Source: Porites lutea
Lineage: Eukaryota; Cnidaria; Anthozoa; Scleractinia; Poritidae
DNA length: 64,000 bases
Direction: 5' to 3'
Assembly (NCBI RefSeq): GCF_958299795.1
Contig: NC_133213.1
Span: 21,991,478 to 22,055,477, forward strand
Both the position numbers and the translations under genes were made by a program. Positions within the stretch are counted from its first letter, which is position 1; every line of letters starts with the position of its first letter. Shown here piece after piece: positions 12,701-25,062 of this stretch. The notes under the pieces are model-generated. The model saw only the letters and a list, made by a program, of their open reading frames with translations. It was not told where the DNA came from and did no database searches.

Positions 12701-15700
12701 GTTTTACAAAGCATTGATATTACAACGAGAAATTTGATGCTGATCACTCTTGAGAACGTGATCTTGAACGCAAAGGTGATAAATATTATTGTATCTATTT
12801 GAACTTAAAGTCGTCTCATGTAAACACCAAACAAAAAAGCAAAAATAAAAAATAAGGGGCAGATCGGACAAAATATACGTCTTTGCGAGTTGTGAACGAT
12901 ATACTGATGAGTCAAGGCAAAATATTTAAGTGTGCAGATGGGAATTGAAATGGTTTCATAATCAAGCAAGGTGACGGAGGTTCTTAAACCTCTTAAACGG
13001 AAATTAGGGATAAGTTCCCCTTAAAGTCATTGTCCAAGTTTTTAAAACCTTGCGGGCATGGAAAAGAATTGGAGCAGTCGCGTTCATGAGGATAAAAACA
13101 TCATAAAATTTACATAGATAAAATTACCCCCGTGTCACTTTAAATTCAGCAGCTGTACGTTAAAGTGCACGGTTTTTAAAAATAGGGGATAATTTTTAGA
13201 CTGTGGCCAAGCACTGGGCATTCTGTTCAGTAGAAATTAAGGCAAGGTCATTCGCATAAAATAAAAGGAATCGGTGCGCTTAAAAAAAAATACTCTCTTG
13301 ACTCGGTCAACAATACTAGAAAGATGGGTTGGCGAATTTAAGAAAAAAGAACGCTGATCGTACGTTTTAATAACCCGCTTTAATTCGTTGGTTAATATTA
13401 ACGATCAAATATAGTAAGAGCAGATGGCAGAAAGATAGTAAAAATCTTGCTAAAAGAAATTGAGGCAGAACCATTTTATAATCTTTAAGGAATTTGTTGC
13501 CCAGGCCTCCAACGTATTCTCGTTGGAGAAGATTGAATAAAGGTTTTTTTTGAAAATAATATTGCAAAGGGCATTTTCCCTCGTGGTACCTGATTTAACT
13601 TCCCTTTTGCCTCTTTGAAATTATTACCGGGTGAAACATCCGTCAGGAAAAATGGTCGTATTAATCCGTTTTGACAAGAACATGTAATTATAAGCCAGCT
13701 ATATATATATATATATATAGCATAAATTTCGAAGTCTATAGGCTGTTGAGGTTCGTTTCTTTCACAATGAATTTGAAAACGGCTTTAAATTTTACAACAA
13801 ACTGATGTTTTACAATGGACATAAAAGATCTCAAAAATTGGTTTCACGTCAATACGCTGATCATCTTTTATCAGTTGTACAAGCAGTTAAAGAATAAACG
13901 CCTACGGTTTAAACTTTTAAGGCGCTTTTAAGAATAAGGCAATTATCAATCGCCCAAAGTCGGCTATTCATTATGGCTGATTTAATTGAGAAATATAGGG
14001 GCTCTTTGGTCAGATAATTTTTAATTTAACAATTTAAAGTCAGTTTTTTATCTGCATTGATAACAAAGTAGATGAACAAAGAGAGGACGCCGACTCAATG
14101 CTCCAAAGAATGAATTAAATTGTGGAAAAACTGCATCAAATTTATTCTTGTAAAATGGCTAGAGAAGAATGCAGTATTTTTTTCTTTCCTTATTTTAAAA
14201 TTAAATTTTGGAACTTTTTATCCTTGTCGTTTAAAAGACGTGCTTTTTATTCAAACAAGCAGGATATAATGTTGAAAAGGGCCTCCGGTGTTGATTTCGT
14301 ACTCAGGGTCACCTGTTATAGTTCAACCATTGGACGTTAAGGCAAACTGATACCCCACGGTGTAACCAGGAACACAAAACCTAGGAGATCCTTCAGTTCC
14401 TTCAGTTCGAGGCTATTAAACGTATCAGTGGGCGTTAGATATCTTTCACGCGAAATGCTGTGAAATGGGCCGTGCTAACATACGTTTCCAAACTTTATCT
14501 CTTAGCTGGAGACATGCCCCCTAGATTTCATAATCAATCCAGTTTAATTATCATCATTAATCGGCCCTTTTCTGATCTTACTCGCCCTTGCCAGGAACCT
14601 TGATCTGTATGGTTTAAAGGCTGAGAGTTATCTGGCACTAAAATTGAATACCCGAGATTCTCCAAGGCTTGCATTGGCCTTAAAATATAGACTACATTTA
14701 TAGGTAAGCCCCGGCGCTAACTAAAAGAAATTACCGTCTTTTAGGGAAAAGGTCATTCGTATCTTTCCTGGAAACAATGAACAACTTGAATTCCTCAACT
14801 CTTTACAGGATAACCAAGACCTTGAGGTGAACGAAGTCATTTAACATTTATTTATTTACTAATTTGTCATAAGCATTTTTTGGCTCCAAATCTTGTTACT
14901 AACGAGTGAATAAAAAAATACTTGTCTAACATTGCCTTTAAAGTTGTAGATCCCTAGTGTATGCTTAGTTGAAGCTATTGATTTACATTCAACTCTCTCT
15001 TATCGGACACCTCTATCAGACGGACACCTCGGTAAAACGGACACTTAGAGTTGGTCCCTGCCTTTCTATACTAGTTTTATTTGACTCTCTATAAGACGGA
15101 CACTTGGTGCCGGTCCCAAAGGTGTCCGTCTTAGAGAGAGTTGACTGTATAGCTACAACTTAAATTACCCAACAGTGTTCGCTCCCATTGAATACTTGAG
15201 GTCATTTGACCACCTTTGCATGATTAAACAATGAAACTCTAATTTCCTGTGAGTGGAAACACTGAGCGACGTCAGTCCATTCGTGGAAGACCTAAATTTA
15301 ATGCCATGGAACACTTCAAAATCTCTCTGTTATCATGATAAAACGTTGTTACCATGTCTCGAATTATTTATTGTCTTTTTTCTTAAGCTTAATTTTGAAT
15401 GACCAACCATTAAACTCTCTCCGCGTAATTTGTTTAGCTTTTGTTTGTTTCCATTCTGTAGCTGGACTTCTGGAAAGCTCCTCATAAAGTTGGCCTTGCT
15501 GTTGATATTCACGTGACTGAGCATGCGTACAAGATTCTCGCAGTGCAGCTTAACAAGAAAAGTATTCAGTTTCAAATTGTCATTTTTGATGTAGAGCAGT
15601 TGATGGACGAGGAAAATGCCGTACAGACACGAGGATTCTCCGTCAGCTTTTACAGCAAATATCATCCATTGCTCGAGGTAATACAACGTTTATCTGCTAG

Positions 15701-18700
15701 TTAAATGGTTTGTGTCTGCTAGCCTGCGTTGCAGCTATCCTGCGCATCGTCTAAGCCGTATAGAAGCGGTGTAGAGGGTCTGTGACGCAGGTTAATGTCT
15801 ACCCGCAGCATAGGGAATGAAGAAATGGAAGATACTTCACCAAACTACTGGTTACCAGACTCCGTGCTATGGCCAGTACCTTACGCGTGCGTACAGCAAT
15901 ATCTCATCATCTGAACCACTGTTTTGCCCTTATTAGGGCTCATCAGCATGGCATGGCTGTCAAACCCCTAAACCACCACAGGCCGTGCTCAGATGCCTTT
16001 TACTTTCGAGACGACTAAAGAATTTGGTAATGTGTGCTTACTTACTGACTTTGGTCTGAGTGATAAAATCAAAGCACAACATGCCGACTAAACGTGCTAT
16101 TTTAAGAGTAACTTTCACATTATGTAAGGTCATTTTTGATTTATGAAATAAAATGTCGAGGTGGATCTCGCAATAAAATGTCGAGGTGGATTTCGCGCAA
16201 ATGCGTGCTTATGGTCATTCCAGGCGGCAATAAATCCCAATCTTACTGGCTGTGGCTTAACCCTCTTGGGATTTCTGCATTTAAGTCTAAAAACAATGAT
16301 CAAAAACGAAACGAATTATCCTTGAAATGTGGTATTCATGGCGCGTACATTCTTTGAACTATGCATTAACTGAAAACGGTTAATTAATAAAACTCTAGAT
16401 CGAGGAGGAGATGCGAAACCTAGCAAACCAGAATCCCAGGATGGCGAAAGTGTTCAGTGTGGGAAGATCATATGAGGGTAGAGAACAAAGGGCTATTGAG
16501 GTAATTATGAATACCATACTTTACAGTTTTCTTTGATTATATTAATATTTTTCCAACTACGACTGTATGTGCTTTTTCATCTTAACTGCATTGATTTAAA
16601 CTGAAGTGAGGCTAAATGTATAAATTCCTCCGGTTAACAATGAAATTGGATGGATTCACTGACTGAAGATGCAAATGTAAATTCTGTATAACAAGGCATG
16701 CACACGAACAGAAAACACGTTTGTCGGCGTAGGACTACAAGATTCTTTGATGTGCATGTGTAACCAGAGTTGGTAGAATTTACATTAACAATTTGATTTT
16801 AGCAAATAAGCTTCGGCAGAGATTCTCCCTTCTTCAGTGCTAGACCCTTTGATATTGAGTTTGATCAAAAAAGCTAATTAAATTTTGTCTTTAAGGCTTT
16901 GTCCTTTTCTGACTGTTGCTTATATTTTAGCTGAAAGGCAAACCAAGACCGAACAAAAAGACTTTCTTTATGAATTGTGGAATCCACGCACGAGAATGGG
17001 TTTCGCCGGCAACCTGCATGTACATCATAAAACAGGTGGGTCAAATTAATCAACACATGCACTCCTTGAGGACCGCGAAAGTTAGGCCACGGCGAAACTT
17101 CGAACTTTTCATGAGGCGAACCAGCTCTAACTTAGGTCGACCTAAATTAAGTTGTAAGATCGTCCGTTGGATCAGATGTCGAACTGAGGAAGCGTCGGAA
17201 CTAATCAACTGAATAAGACCAAAAAGCAGTTTTTGGCGGCCAGCGGCTGTTAAGTAATTAATTTTCTCCCGAACGAAGCTAAATATACATTGTCATACAA
17301 ATTGCAATTTATTAGTTTACTTGGTCGCTCGTGAAGATCGACGTTTGTCCCGGAGACGATCTTCAGACGTTCTATCAGGGGCACCCAACGAGAGTACAGT
17401 TCAAAACCACTTAAACATAGCTTGTTAAACGTATTTTAATATTTAAACGGTAGATATAGGCATATTTTTATCCCCTAAAAATTTTTTATCTGTTCGGATT
17501 TCCTGGCTGAAAGTCTAGTGATCCGAAAATTATAGGGATCAAAACTTACCTTTTCGAAAGTTTTAGCCAGAAAAAAGACTCCCGAAGATTCTAGGTGACC
17601 TTTTCAGGGTAAAAATCCGTTGAAAATGGGCAATTATACCATTTTTTAGACGTTTGAAAATCCTAGGAGAGGTAAACAAGCAAGAATTTTACCAAAAAAT
17701 GTTCCGAAAATTCTAGATTTCAAATCGTCTTCTGAACAGATATTTTCCGAAAATTAACGTTGGGTGCCCCTGGTTCTGGCCGTCTGAAGCAGACATATAA
17801 AGCGTGTTGGACGATCCAAACTCATTCAGACGAACGTAACTGAGCCAGACGTCGAACTTTTCATGTGTTTGGCCTAGGCCTTAGACACCCACCATTTCTG
17901 CCTTACTTCTGCTGTAACTGCACTAATAAATTAATATGCTTCAAGCTCTTAGATAGCCAAACTCGACCTCTGAACGCGTTGATTAGCCTTTTTGTGTTAA
18001 GGGGTTTGAACGTTAAAAGAAATAGATTGTGATCAACTCTGCAAGATGATGATGTAAATATCATGGGATATGCATGACATCATTAAAAGCGGTGGTAAAC
18101 TTGGCAGCCAACAGAGATTTTACTTAACTCTTTAAGATCCATTATCCACAAATTCTCCAGAATGATTTCAATACATTTCCTTAAATAATTAGTTGAGAGA
18201 ACTTGATAAATGATCTAAGCACTTTCCCTTAGGTGATAAATTTATTATTTCTCATATCATTATCTATTGATTATGTATTGGTATTGTTAGGAAAATAATT
18301 GGTGTGGTCACTCCAGGCTTTTGAAGGATTAAAATTCAAGTTTACTCATTCCAAATATTTTTAATATATAGATTTAGCCAGGGTTAAAAGCGAAGCTCTG
18401 GTTACTAATACGTGTAAACAAAAAAATAGAATCGTGTAATGCTAAACGGGGACGACAATGAAAATGGCTTCAAGACTAATAGATCTAATTAGCAAAAAAA
18501 AAAACAAATTGCACCTGCAGCACACTTTTTCTTTTTTCTTTTCGCTTTCCCTTGTCGTTGTTTTGCACGACCACAACGCTGTTTTGTACTACTAAAACGT
18601 CACACTTCCTATTTACACATTATTTTTATGGAGGAATTTGTCGCATGTGCTTACCCAATATTTTGTTTCCTGTGTTCATGTTCGCTTTTATTTTTCACTG

Positions 18701-21700
18701 CCGCTCATTTTCACCTTGCTGGCCGCTAGCATTTCTCAGTTTCTCACCGCCGCTTTGAATTTCCACGTTTTTTTTCCTACGAAATTCGTCTCCTTTGTTT
18801 TCGACAACTCGCTCTAGCTCTTTTTCTGTTATCCACGTTAGTGTAAACATAAAAAATAATGCCAAAAAAGACACGACTTTTTTCTTCCTAAAAGTCCGGG
18901 CGGCCATGTGATTTCCTTCCAAATAAAACCTTGAGTTGTATTTGGGTTCCCATACCTGTTGATTGAGTTATTTTACATTGGCATACCTGTGGTGCAGACG
19001 GACGGTCGCTCGCTCGGTGTACGGTCACGTGATTGACAAATTTTCTCGGATGGCTAAATTACCACATTTCCTTAGCTATGGGGCTCCGCCCACGCGCAGC
19101 GTGAAGCGCCGCGCGTGAAGCTCCGCTAAAATCATTACAAGCAATTTTATGCCTGAGTTCTAAGACAAGGGGAAACCGGACCCACCCATCCTTAAAATGA
19201 GTAAATAAAAGATTTACAAAAAGGGGAAAATATAAAAAGTTGAACCGATGATAAAATGCGTCGTGAACTAGTACAGTCAAATTTTTTAGTTAAATCTGCG
19301 TCACACGTTTATATTGACTTTTTAAATGTCATTAGATCGTGTCCAAATACGGAAGAGACAGCAGCGTGACAGAAATGTTGAACAAGATGGATTTCGTTAT
19401 CATGCCAGTCTTGAATGTTGATGGCTATGTGTTTACATGGAACAAGGTACAAGTAATGGCTAGAAACCAATTCATTTTAACCCTTTCACTGCCAGAGAGG
19501 ATGATGGAGGTTTGTAAGGTGACTCTAACTTTTGAGTCTGTAGACCAAATCCTATGCAGCGCCGTAGCTAGTATGAGGCCAACCGAGGCACTCGCCTCGG
19601 TAAAATTTTGACGAATTTCGCCGATCATTTTTATTTTACATAAGCGATCATCGGATATTTTTAACGCATCATGATATTACAAAGAATTCAGCAATTCAGT
19701 CAATATACTATGAAAAAATTACCATATCATCGATCTCAAGGGGCTACGTACGTTAACTCAAATTTTTTTTGAACAAATACTGATCAAAACCATTGGCGAG
19801 GTTAACGGTCACCCAGATTATGTAGCTTGTTTCTGATTATTGCTTTTTAAATTCCACTTAAATTAACTCGAAAAAAAGTTACCGAAAGGCCCAGAAAACG
19901 CTGCAAATCGCATTTCCGAGAGACTAAAGTTCAAAATTTCTCGGGGGGGGGGGGGGGGGCATGCCCCCGAACCCCCCTAGCAACTCCCGCCTGCCTCGGT
20001 TGGCCGTTTGGTCTGGCTACGGCACTGCTATGATGTGACCATTCAAATGAAAGTTACTGAGCAGTACTTTCTTGTGGTACTGTTTATTATGCTGTACAAG
20101 GTGACTCTAACTTTTGAGTCTGTGGACCAAATCCTATGATGTGACCATTCAAATGAAATCTCTCTGCCTGTTGTGCTATCTGTTTTTCAAAATTTCCCCA
20201 AATGAAATTTGGACATTTGGTCGAATTTGCTTTTTGCTAAATTTGGCAGTGAAAGGACTGGCCCGAACCTCCATAAAGGAAAAGCACAAATACAAAGTAA
20301 GTTTGATGAATAGGTGTTCTTTAATCTCACCCGCATTCAGCATAAAGTTGTTCGTCTTGTGGCACTAACTGTATTCGCCGTAGGTTTCTGATTACTTAGT
20401 TTCTTACAATAAAACTTTAGATAGTCCGTCAGCACTCTTTCACTACTTGTGCGTCAACTATCCCAAATGTGTTAGCGTAACATTTTAAGGTTAAATTTGA
20501 CCAGCCTTTTGCGCAGCGTGTTGTATATGACGGTCACGATTGACTTCAAACTATGTTCTTGCAGAACGATGTAAAACTAGAGAGCACTGAGGCCTATTTG
20601 CTGAACTTAAGGAAAAATCTGTCCTGGGATTTCAAAGTTATTTACATTTTTTGTAAAAATGAGGTTTTGAATCATTTTGCCGATATCTCAAAAGTTTTTA
20701 TGTGTACAAGAAAATAAATAATATTTTCTGAAAGTTCGATCGTTCTTTGTTAAAGATATACCAAAACTCATAGAAATCGGTTTAATCTGTCCTGTTGAAA
20801 AACGCGAATAAAAAACATAACCATCACGTATATAGATGGGTTCGAGCACCTTGAATGCTCACGAAAATAACGTGTAGTTTTTTGTCTCCCCTGGGATGTT
20901 GTTACCAATTTACGATAATGCGTGGTAACATCAGCTCCGATAAAATTTGTGTGGCAAAAAACCCGAAATGTGGTGAGCAGCCGCCCTATGAAGGTGATAA
21001 ATTTGGACAACTTTAAATTCTAAATGACGGTCACGTGTGACTGTTTCTTTAACGCTGAAAAATGAGTTTATAACGTGTGATGAAGTTTTGGATCAATCTA
21101 GGTTTCTAAAAAACTGCCTTCCTACCCCCCCCTCCCCCCCTTAACCTAACATTTTGCCCTTAGTGAGAAGTAAGTGATAATCCTAGCTTAGGGGAGGGGT
21201 AGGTGGGCAGTTTCCCAGAAACCTACATTGATCCAAACGCTATGCACTAACCCTGAGGTTAAGGGCAGTAGTTGCTTTAGTATTTGGTATTTATTTATGA
21301 ATTCCTGTTGCAACTTAATAGTCCAGCAGAAGAAATAGATTCTGGAGGAAGACCCGCAAACCAAACACGGGATCAAGCTGTGTTGGGACTGATCCCAACA
21401 GAAACTGGGATTACAAATGGGGATGTAAGTACAATACTTAACCTCCTCAACAGGGGTCGGCAAACGAGAGACATTTCCAACAACTCTAGCGAATAGCAAG
21501 TACTTCAAATCTAAGTTCGTCATTTTAAAGTTTAATGTATTACCACAACGCCGGTAGTTCGACGAGGCCTGCCTGAGGCCTTTTTCACACGACATCACGG
21601 CGGCCATATTGGTATACCAAACAATGGAACGGTGGCCATTTTGGTGAATCAAACCAATCCTGTGGGAATTGAACTCTTTACTTATGTAGAGACTTCTTTG

Positions 21701-23825
21701 TTCCAAGAAATTTGCATAGCCACGGATCGCTTAAGTGGAAATGATCTATTATAAGTAAAAAGAAAAATTTTCAATTTTTACCTTAATTTTGTTAGGTTTG
21801 TTTATATCACAGTTGATTTATTCTGCATTTTATTTACTTTCTTCCTTTCTCGAAGGTATCAGCTCTAAATGTAGGTTTACAGTCAACTCCCGTTGTTACA
21901 GATGCGATGAAATACTGTAAAATTCCGAAAATAAACCCCTCCATGTATAAGCCCCTCCAAATATAAGCCCCCCAAACCGGTAACGCAAAAAACCCTCCGT
22001 TAAATCGTCCCTCCAAATATAAGCCCCCCCCCCTCCCCCCCGGGGGCTTGTACTTGGAAAATTGCCCTCAAATACAAAGTAAAACAAAGCCAAAATGGTA
22101 AATTTACTTCCAAATATAAGGATAGCACAATCGATTTTGAAACGCAAATTTCCCTCCGTTGATAAGCCCCTCCAAATATAAGCCCCCCCGGAGCTTGTAC
22201 TTGGAAAATTGCCCTCAAATACAAAGTAAAACAAATTCAAAATGGTAAATTTACTTCCAACTATAAGGATAGCACAATCGATTTTGAAACGCAAATTTCC
22301 CTCCGCTGATAAGCCCCTCCGAATATAAGCCCCTCCAAAACTAAAACGAAGACCCCTTTGACTAAAACGAAGACCCTATGCACTAAAACGAAGACCCCTT
22401 TGACTAGGCCTTTGAAAAATACAGGCCCCGGGGCTTATTTTCGGAATTTTACGGTAATCCTCTGTTGACACGGACAACTAGCTAATAGCCATTTTGAGGA
22501 CGAAGCTTAGTCGAATTGTATCATGGGATTATTGGGGGGGGGGGGGGGAGGGGAATTTTGCCCCCAGTTTCCCGCGCGACTTTGCAATAGCCAATGATAG
22601 AGGCGATAGCGTCCGTCTAACAGTCACATAGTGCATTTCGACACGACACCGACCTAGTCCCAAGCTCAACCTCAAAATGGCAAATAAAGGTCAATCAAGG
22701 TCCTAGGGATGCAGTTGACTATATCTTAGCATTTCGTTATCTATAGTACCAGGTGCCAGTAGCAATCCCTGTAACGACGCTTATCGTGGAACACATGCAT
22801 TCTCCGAGGTGGAAGTCAGAAATGTGGCAAATTACTTACAAAGAGCAAGCAGATCAGACAAAATTGCTGGTTATATGGATGTTCACGCCTATAGTCAGCT
22901 CTGGATGATCCCCTGGGGATATACCAGGACACCAACTAGTGACCACGAAGAGCTGGTAGGACTTGGCACCTTTTTATCCATTTCGCTGTACATGTTTGTT
23001 CAGTTTAGCGAAATTGTGTGGATTGAATGGGCTGGAGATGTAATTTGATTGCCATGACAATCGCCAAAAATCGGCTGCATTTCTTCTCTCGTGCTTTTGA
23101 CAAAACATGACGATGTTATAAAGTACTAGCAGAAACCATGCCTTATTTATTTTTTTATTTCATTATTTTTTTAATCCATTTTTCTCCTTCTATAGATGAG
23201 AGTGAGCAAATCCGCTGTTATTGCGATAAGGAACGCTGGTTACAGAACTTACTACAGATATGGGCCATCATCTGTCATAATATGTAAGGAATATATTTGC
23301 GGAGCCTGTTACAGGCTCTCAATTATAGTTGGAAGGAACGAACAGAAAAACGAACGCGCAATGTTCGCTTTTCCTTTTCGCTCGTCGCCATTGTCTGAAG
23401 GCTGGAACAGGCTACTTTTATTTAAACTGTCATTGTTAGTAATATGGGCCTCAAGGGAACAATTAGCAACTCATCACATTGTCATCTTATTATTTTTGAT
23501 TAGTAAAACAATGAGCTTTCCGCGTTAAGCCTTGTCGTTTAAGATGAGTGAATCTGAAATTATTCAGCAAATTCACGAACCAAAGGCCCATATATCACAA
23601 CCGCTATTCCTGAATGTTTCTTATCTTCGGGTTTAAATTGCAGATCAAAATTCTGGTGGAAGCAAAGATTACACATATGGTAAACTGAACATCAAGTATT
23701 CTTTCGCGCTTGAGCTAAGGGACAGAGGGCGTTACGGCTTCCTGTTACCAGCAAATCAGATCGTGCCGACTGCGATGGAGACATTTGAGGGAATCAAGGC
23801 AATGGCAAGAGAAATGAGGATCTAA
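9710..23825 (+). CDS. Secreted M14A metallocarboxypeptidase zymogen (CPA/CPB/CPO type)
   Basis: Ten exons (9710-9768, 14745-14826, 15462-15677, 16399-16500, 16931-17035, 19336-19446, 21322-21424, 22747-22955, 23196-23283, 23644-23825) join in frame to 418 residues, the usual length of a prepro-carboxypeptidase. Residues 1-~18 are a signal peptide and ~20-130 an activation prodomain (KVIRIFPGN start). The catalytic domain has zinc ligands H172 and E175 (GIHAREW) and H306 (VHAYSQLW). It has substrate binders N251/R252 (DPNRNWD), Tyr359 (CPA Tyr248) and catalytic E382 (ALELRD). The specificity position (CPA Ile255, CPB Asp255) is Lys366 in GGSKDY, pointing to cleavage of acidic C-terminal residues. 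It is presumably activated by proteolysis outside the cell. Exon 7's acceptor (AATAG) is weak but is the only one that keeps frame; it adds SSRR. Intron 1 is 5 kb. Confidence 0.9.
12142..12508. mobile_element. MITE-like element, GGGAGCTTTAGC family, copy 1
   Basis: It lies in carboxypeptidase intron 1. The core carries AACGTGAAATTAGGCA and AAAAGCGTGATGCACGTGCA, and the right end is CGTCGTCGTTGCTTTAGCTC. The GC-rich ends are inverted copies (CGACGGCG and CGCCGTCG). The left terminus is diverged. Copies 2 and 3 are at 24.7 and 56.6 kb. Confidence 0.7.
13700..13718. repeat. (TA)n microsatellite
   Basis: A pure run of TA dinucleotides lies inside carboxypeptidase intron 1. Confidence 0.85.
14986..15147. 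mobile_element. 162-bp TA-flanked MITE, pogo/Tigger-like ends
   Basis: The left end is CATTCAACTCTCTCTTATCG and the right end, reverse-complemented, is CAGTCAACTCTCTCTAAGAC. Both are flanked by TA. Internal GGACACC motifs are mirrored. CAGTC-type ends with a TA target site resemble pogo/Tigger elements, but that family assignment is inferred from ends alone. Confidence 0.7.
17070..17890. repeat. ~820-bp repeat in carboxypeptidase intron 5, split by another element
   Basis: Related motifs occur near both ends (TTAGGCC and GGCC with CGAACTTTTCATG). A central palindrome CTTCAGACG...CGTCTGAAG is separated by the 397-bp element at 17376-17772. Removing that element brings the palindrome arms back together, so this is an older repeat that later received an insertion. 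Its outer limits are approximate. Confidence 0.5.
17376..17772. mobile_element. 397-bp inverted-repeat element nested in an older repeat
   Basis: The element begins CAGGGGCACCCAACG and ends with the exact reverse complement CGTTGGGTGCCCCTG. The flanks GTTCTAT and GTTCTGG form an imperfect target duplication. The interior repeats GAAAATTCTAG-like motifs and has no ORF. Confidence 0.75.
18436..19130. repeat. Composite dispersed repeat in carboxypeptidase intron 5
   Basis: It contains a GACGACAATGAAAA motif and a GCACGACCACAACG motif related to the GGGAGCTTTAGC family in reverse. An unusual CAGACGGACGGTCGCTCGCT segment and the GC-rich hairpin CGCGCAGCGTGAAGCGCCGC at 19090 follow. It resembles coral interspersed repeats remembered from other loci. 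Boundaries are uncertain. Confidence 0.4.
19481..20260. repeat. Element with ~100-bp internal tandem repeats, copy 1
   Basis: The edges are CCCTTTCACTGCCAGAG at 19481 and the mirrored TTTGGCAGTGAAAGG near 20245. Inside is a tandem unit that includes CATTCAAATGAAA, GAGCAGTACTTTC, TGCTGTACAAGGTG and ACTTTTGAGTCTGT. One unit is interrupted by the element at 19557-20027. The same unit occurs reversed in SUCLG2 intron 9. Confidence 0.65.
19557..20027. mobile_element. 471-bp TIR element with 5-bp target duplication
   Basis: It starts CAGCGCCGTAGCTAG and ends CTGGCTACGGCACTG, imperfect terminal inverted repeats. It is flanked by CTATG at 19552-19556 and 20028-20032. The uninterrupted site CCTATGATGTGACC exists in the next tandem unit (about 20132), which confirms the insertion point. 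The interior carries a long poly-G tract near 19945 and no ORF. The ends are hAT-like; the family is not certain. Confidence 0.8.
21087..21237. mobile_element. Palindromic MITE, GGTTTCTGGGAAACTGCC family, copy 1
   Basis: Long inverted arms start TTTGGATCAAT, then GGTTTCT...AACTGCC and CTACCCC, around a core AGTGAGAAGTAAGTG. It lies in carboxypeptidase intron 6. Three more copies lie at 41.0, 41.8 and 59.2 kb. Confidence 0.8.
21580..21710. repeat. Dispersed GGCGGCCAT repeat, copy 1
   Basis: It carries CGGCGGCCATATTGGTATAC, ACAATGGAACGG and AACCAATCCTGTGGGA. The related sequence with the same order of motifs is at 38180-38345. Confidence 0.5.
21915..22454. mobile_element. 540-bp TA-flanked foldback element with internal duplication
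   Basis: The terminal inverted repeat is CTGTAAAATTCCGAAAATAA at the left and its complement at the right, each bordered by TA. The body is built of repeated CCCCTCCAAATATAAGC units. A ~150-bp segment (from GCTTGTACTTGGAAAATTGC) is present twice, making this copy longer than the one at 57251-57572. Confidence 0.85.
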
Positions 23826-24686
23826 TGAGCTATAAGCTGTTCGAAAATAACCCAGTATTTTGAATAGATTGTCTATTTTAGTCAAAATCCAGTAATAAAG
23901 GGTTACTCTGCAGAGAAAAAATAACGATTGTGAAGTATTCTCTTTTTATTTCTTTTTTTGACTTATTGACACACGTACGCAGCACTGAAACATTAGAGAG
24001 TTTTAGATCGGAGTTTACCACGAACCTCTAACTTTGCGGTTCGACGTTCAAACATCGATTTAGATTGGCGGTGGATTAGATTACGGCCGCCGTTTTGAAT
24101 CAACAGCCATGAATGGCACTTGTTTTCAAGATCCAATAGGATTTATCAAATTTAGCTTTTCGCCCGAATTTTTGCCTCTGTTAATGGATAAAGACTTGCT
24201 CCACAAGATTTTTGTATCGAAAACTTGACCCTCTTGGGAGTCGAGTTAAATTCATTTACACCCCGATCATTGTTTCAAGGAGTTGGACTGAAGGGTGTTG
24301 TAAACTTTCTTGGTGGTTACTACTGTCCTACAATTATTCAAAATTAAAACGCCTTTGTTCAATTCTACAAGTTGCTGATGTGCATATTGTGAGATATGTG
24401 GCGCGAGAGGAACCTGCGATATCATTTATTCCGGAATTGGCAACCGTAAATATAGAACAGAAAATTCAAAAGAATAAAATTTGATTTGCATTGTTCGAAC
24501 TTAGTTCTAAAATATGCCATAATTAAAAACTGTAAAGACGCACAGTTTAACTTTGCGCTGTAAACCCAGACCATTTTGTCCAATTTGTTTCAGTAGCGTT
24601 AAAACGTTTGCACTCAATCTCTTATGCAGAGAAAAAAGCAGGGGACGAGACGCGTCAGGACTGTCGCCTTGTCAACCAGTGACATT

Positions 24687-25062
24687 AGGGAGCTTTAGCA
24701 TCGACGACGGCGACGGCGACGACGGCGAAAACGTCACTTTTAAAAGGAATTCACGTTTTTTCAAATTTTGTCGTGCTTATTCCAATTCCCTGAAAATGTC
24801 AAATGTAGGCGAATTTTCCTAGAGTTGATTTTTTTGGGACCACACGCAAGTTTTGCAAGAGAAAGAAAAATTCGTTGTCGCTTGTTTACGTTCCTATGAA
24901 TATAACGTGAAATTAGGGATTTTTACGCTGTAGTCGTGCAATGATGTCAAAGAAATGTACAAAAAGCGTGATGCACGTGCAAAGTTGATGTTTTACTAAT
25001 CAAGCCTATTGCTTTTCTGACGTCCTCGTTGCCGTCGCCGTCGTCGTTGCAAAAGCTCCCTG
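24687..25062. mobile_element. MITE-like element, GGGAGCTTTAGC family, copy 2
   Basis: This copy has both ends: AGGGAGCTTTAGCATCGACG at the left and GTCGTTGCAAAAGCTCCCTG at the right. Mirrored CGACGGCGACGG blocks and the family core AAAAGCGTGATGCACGTGCA are present. There is no coding capacity. Confidence 0.8.

Noticed and set aside
21188-21706. 172-codon minus-strand ORF
   Set aside because: It overlaps carboxypeptidase exon 7 on the other strand and a MITE, and shows no domain.
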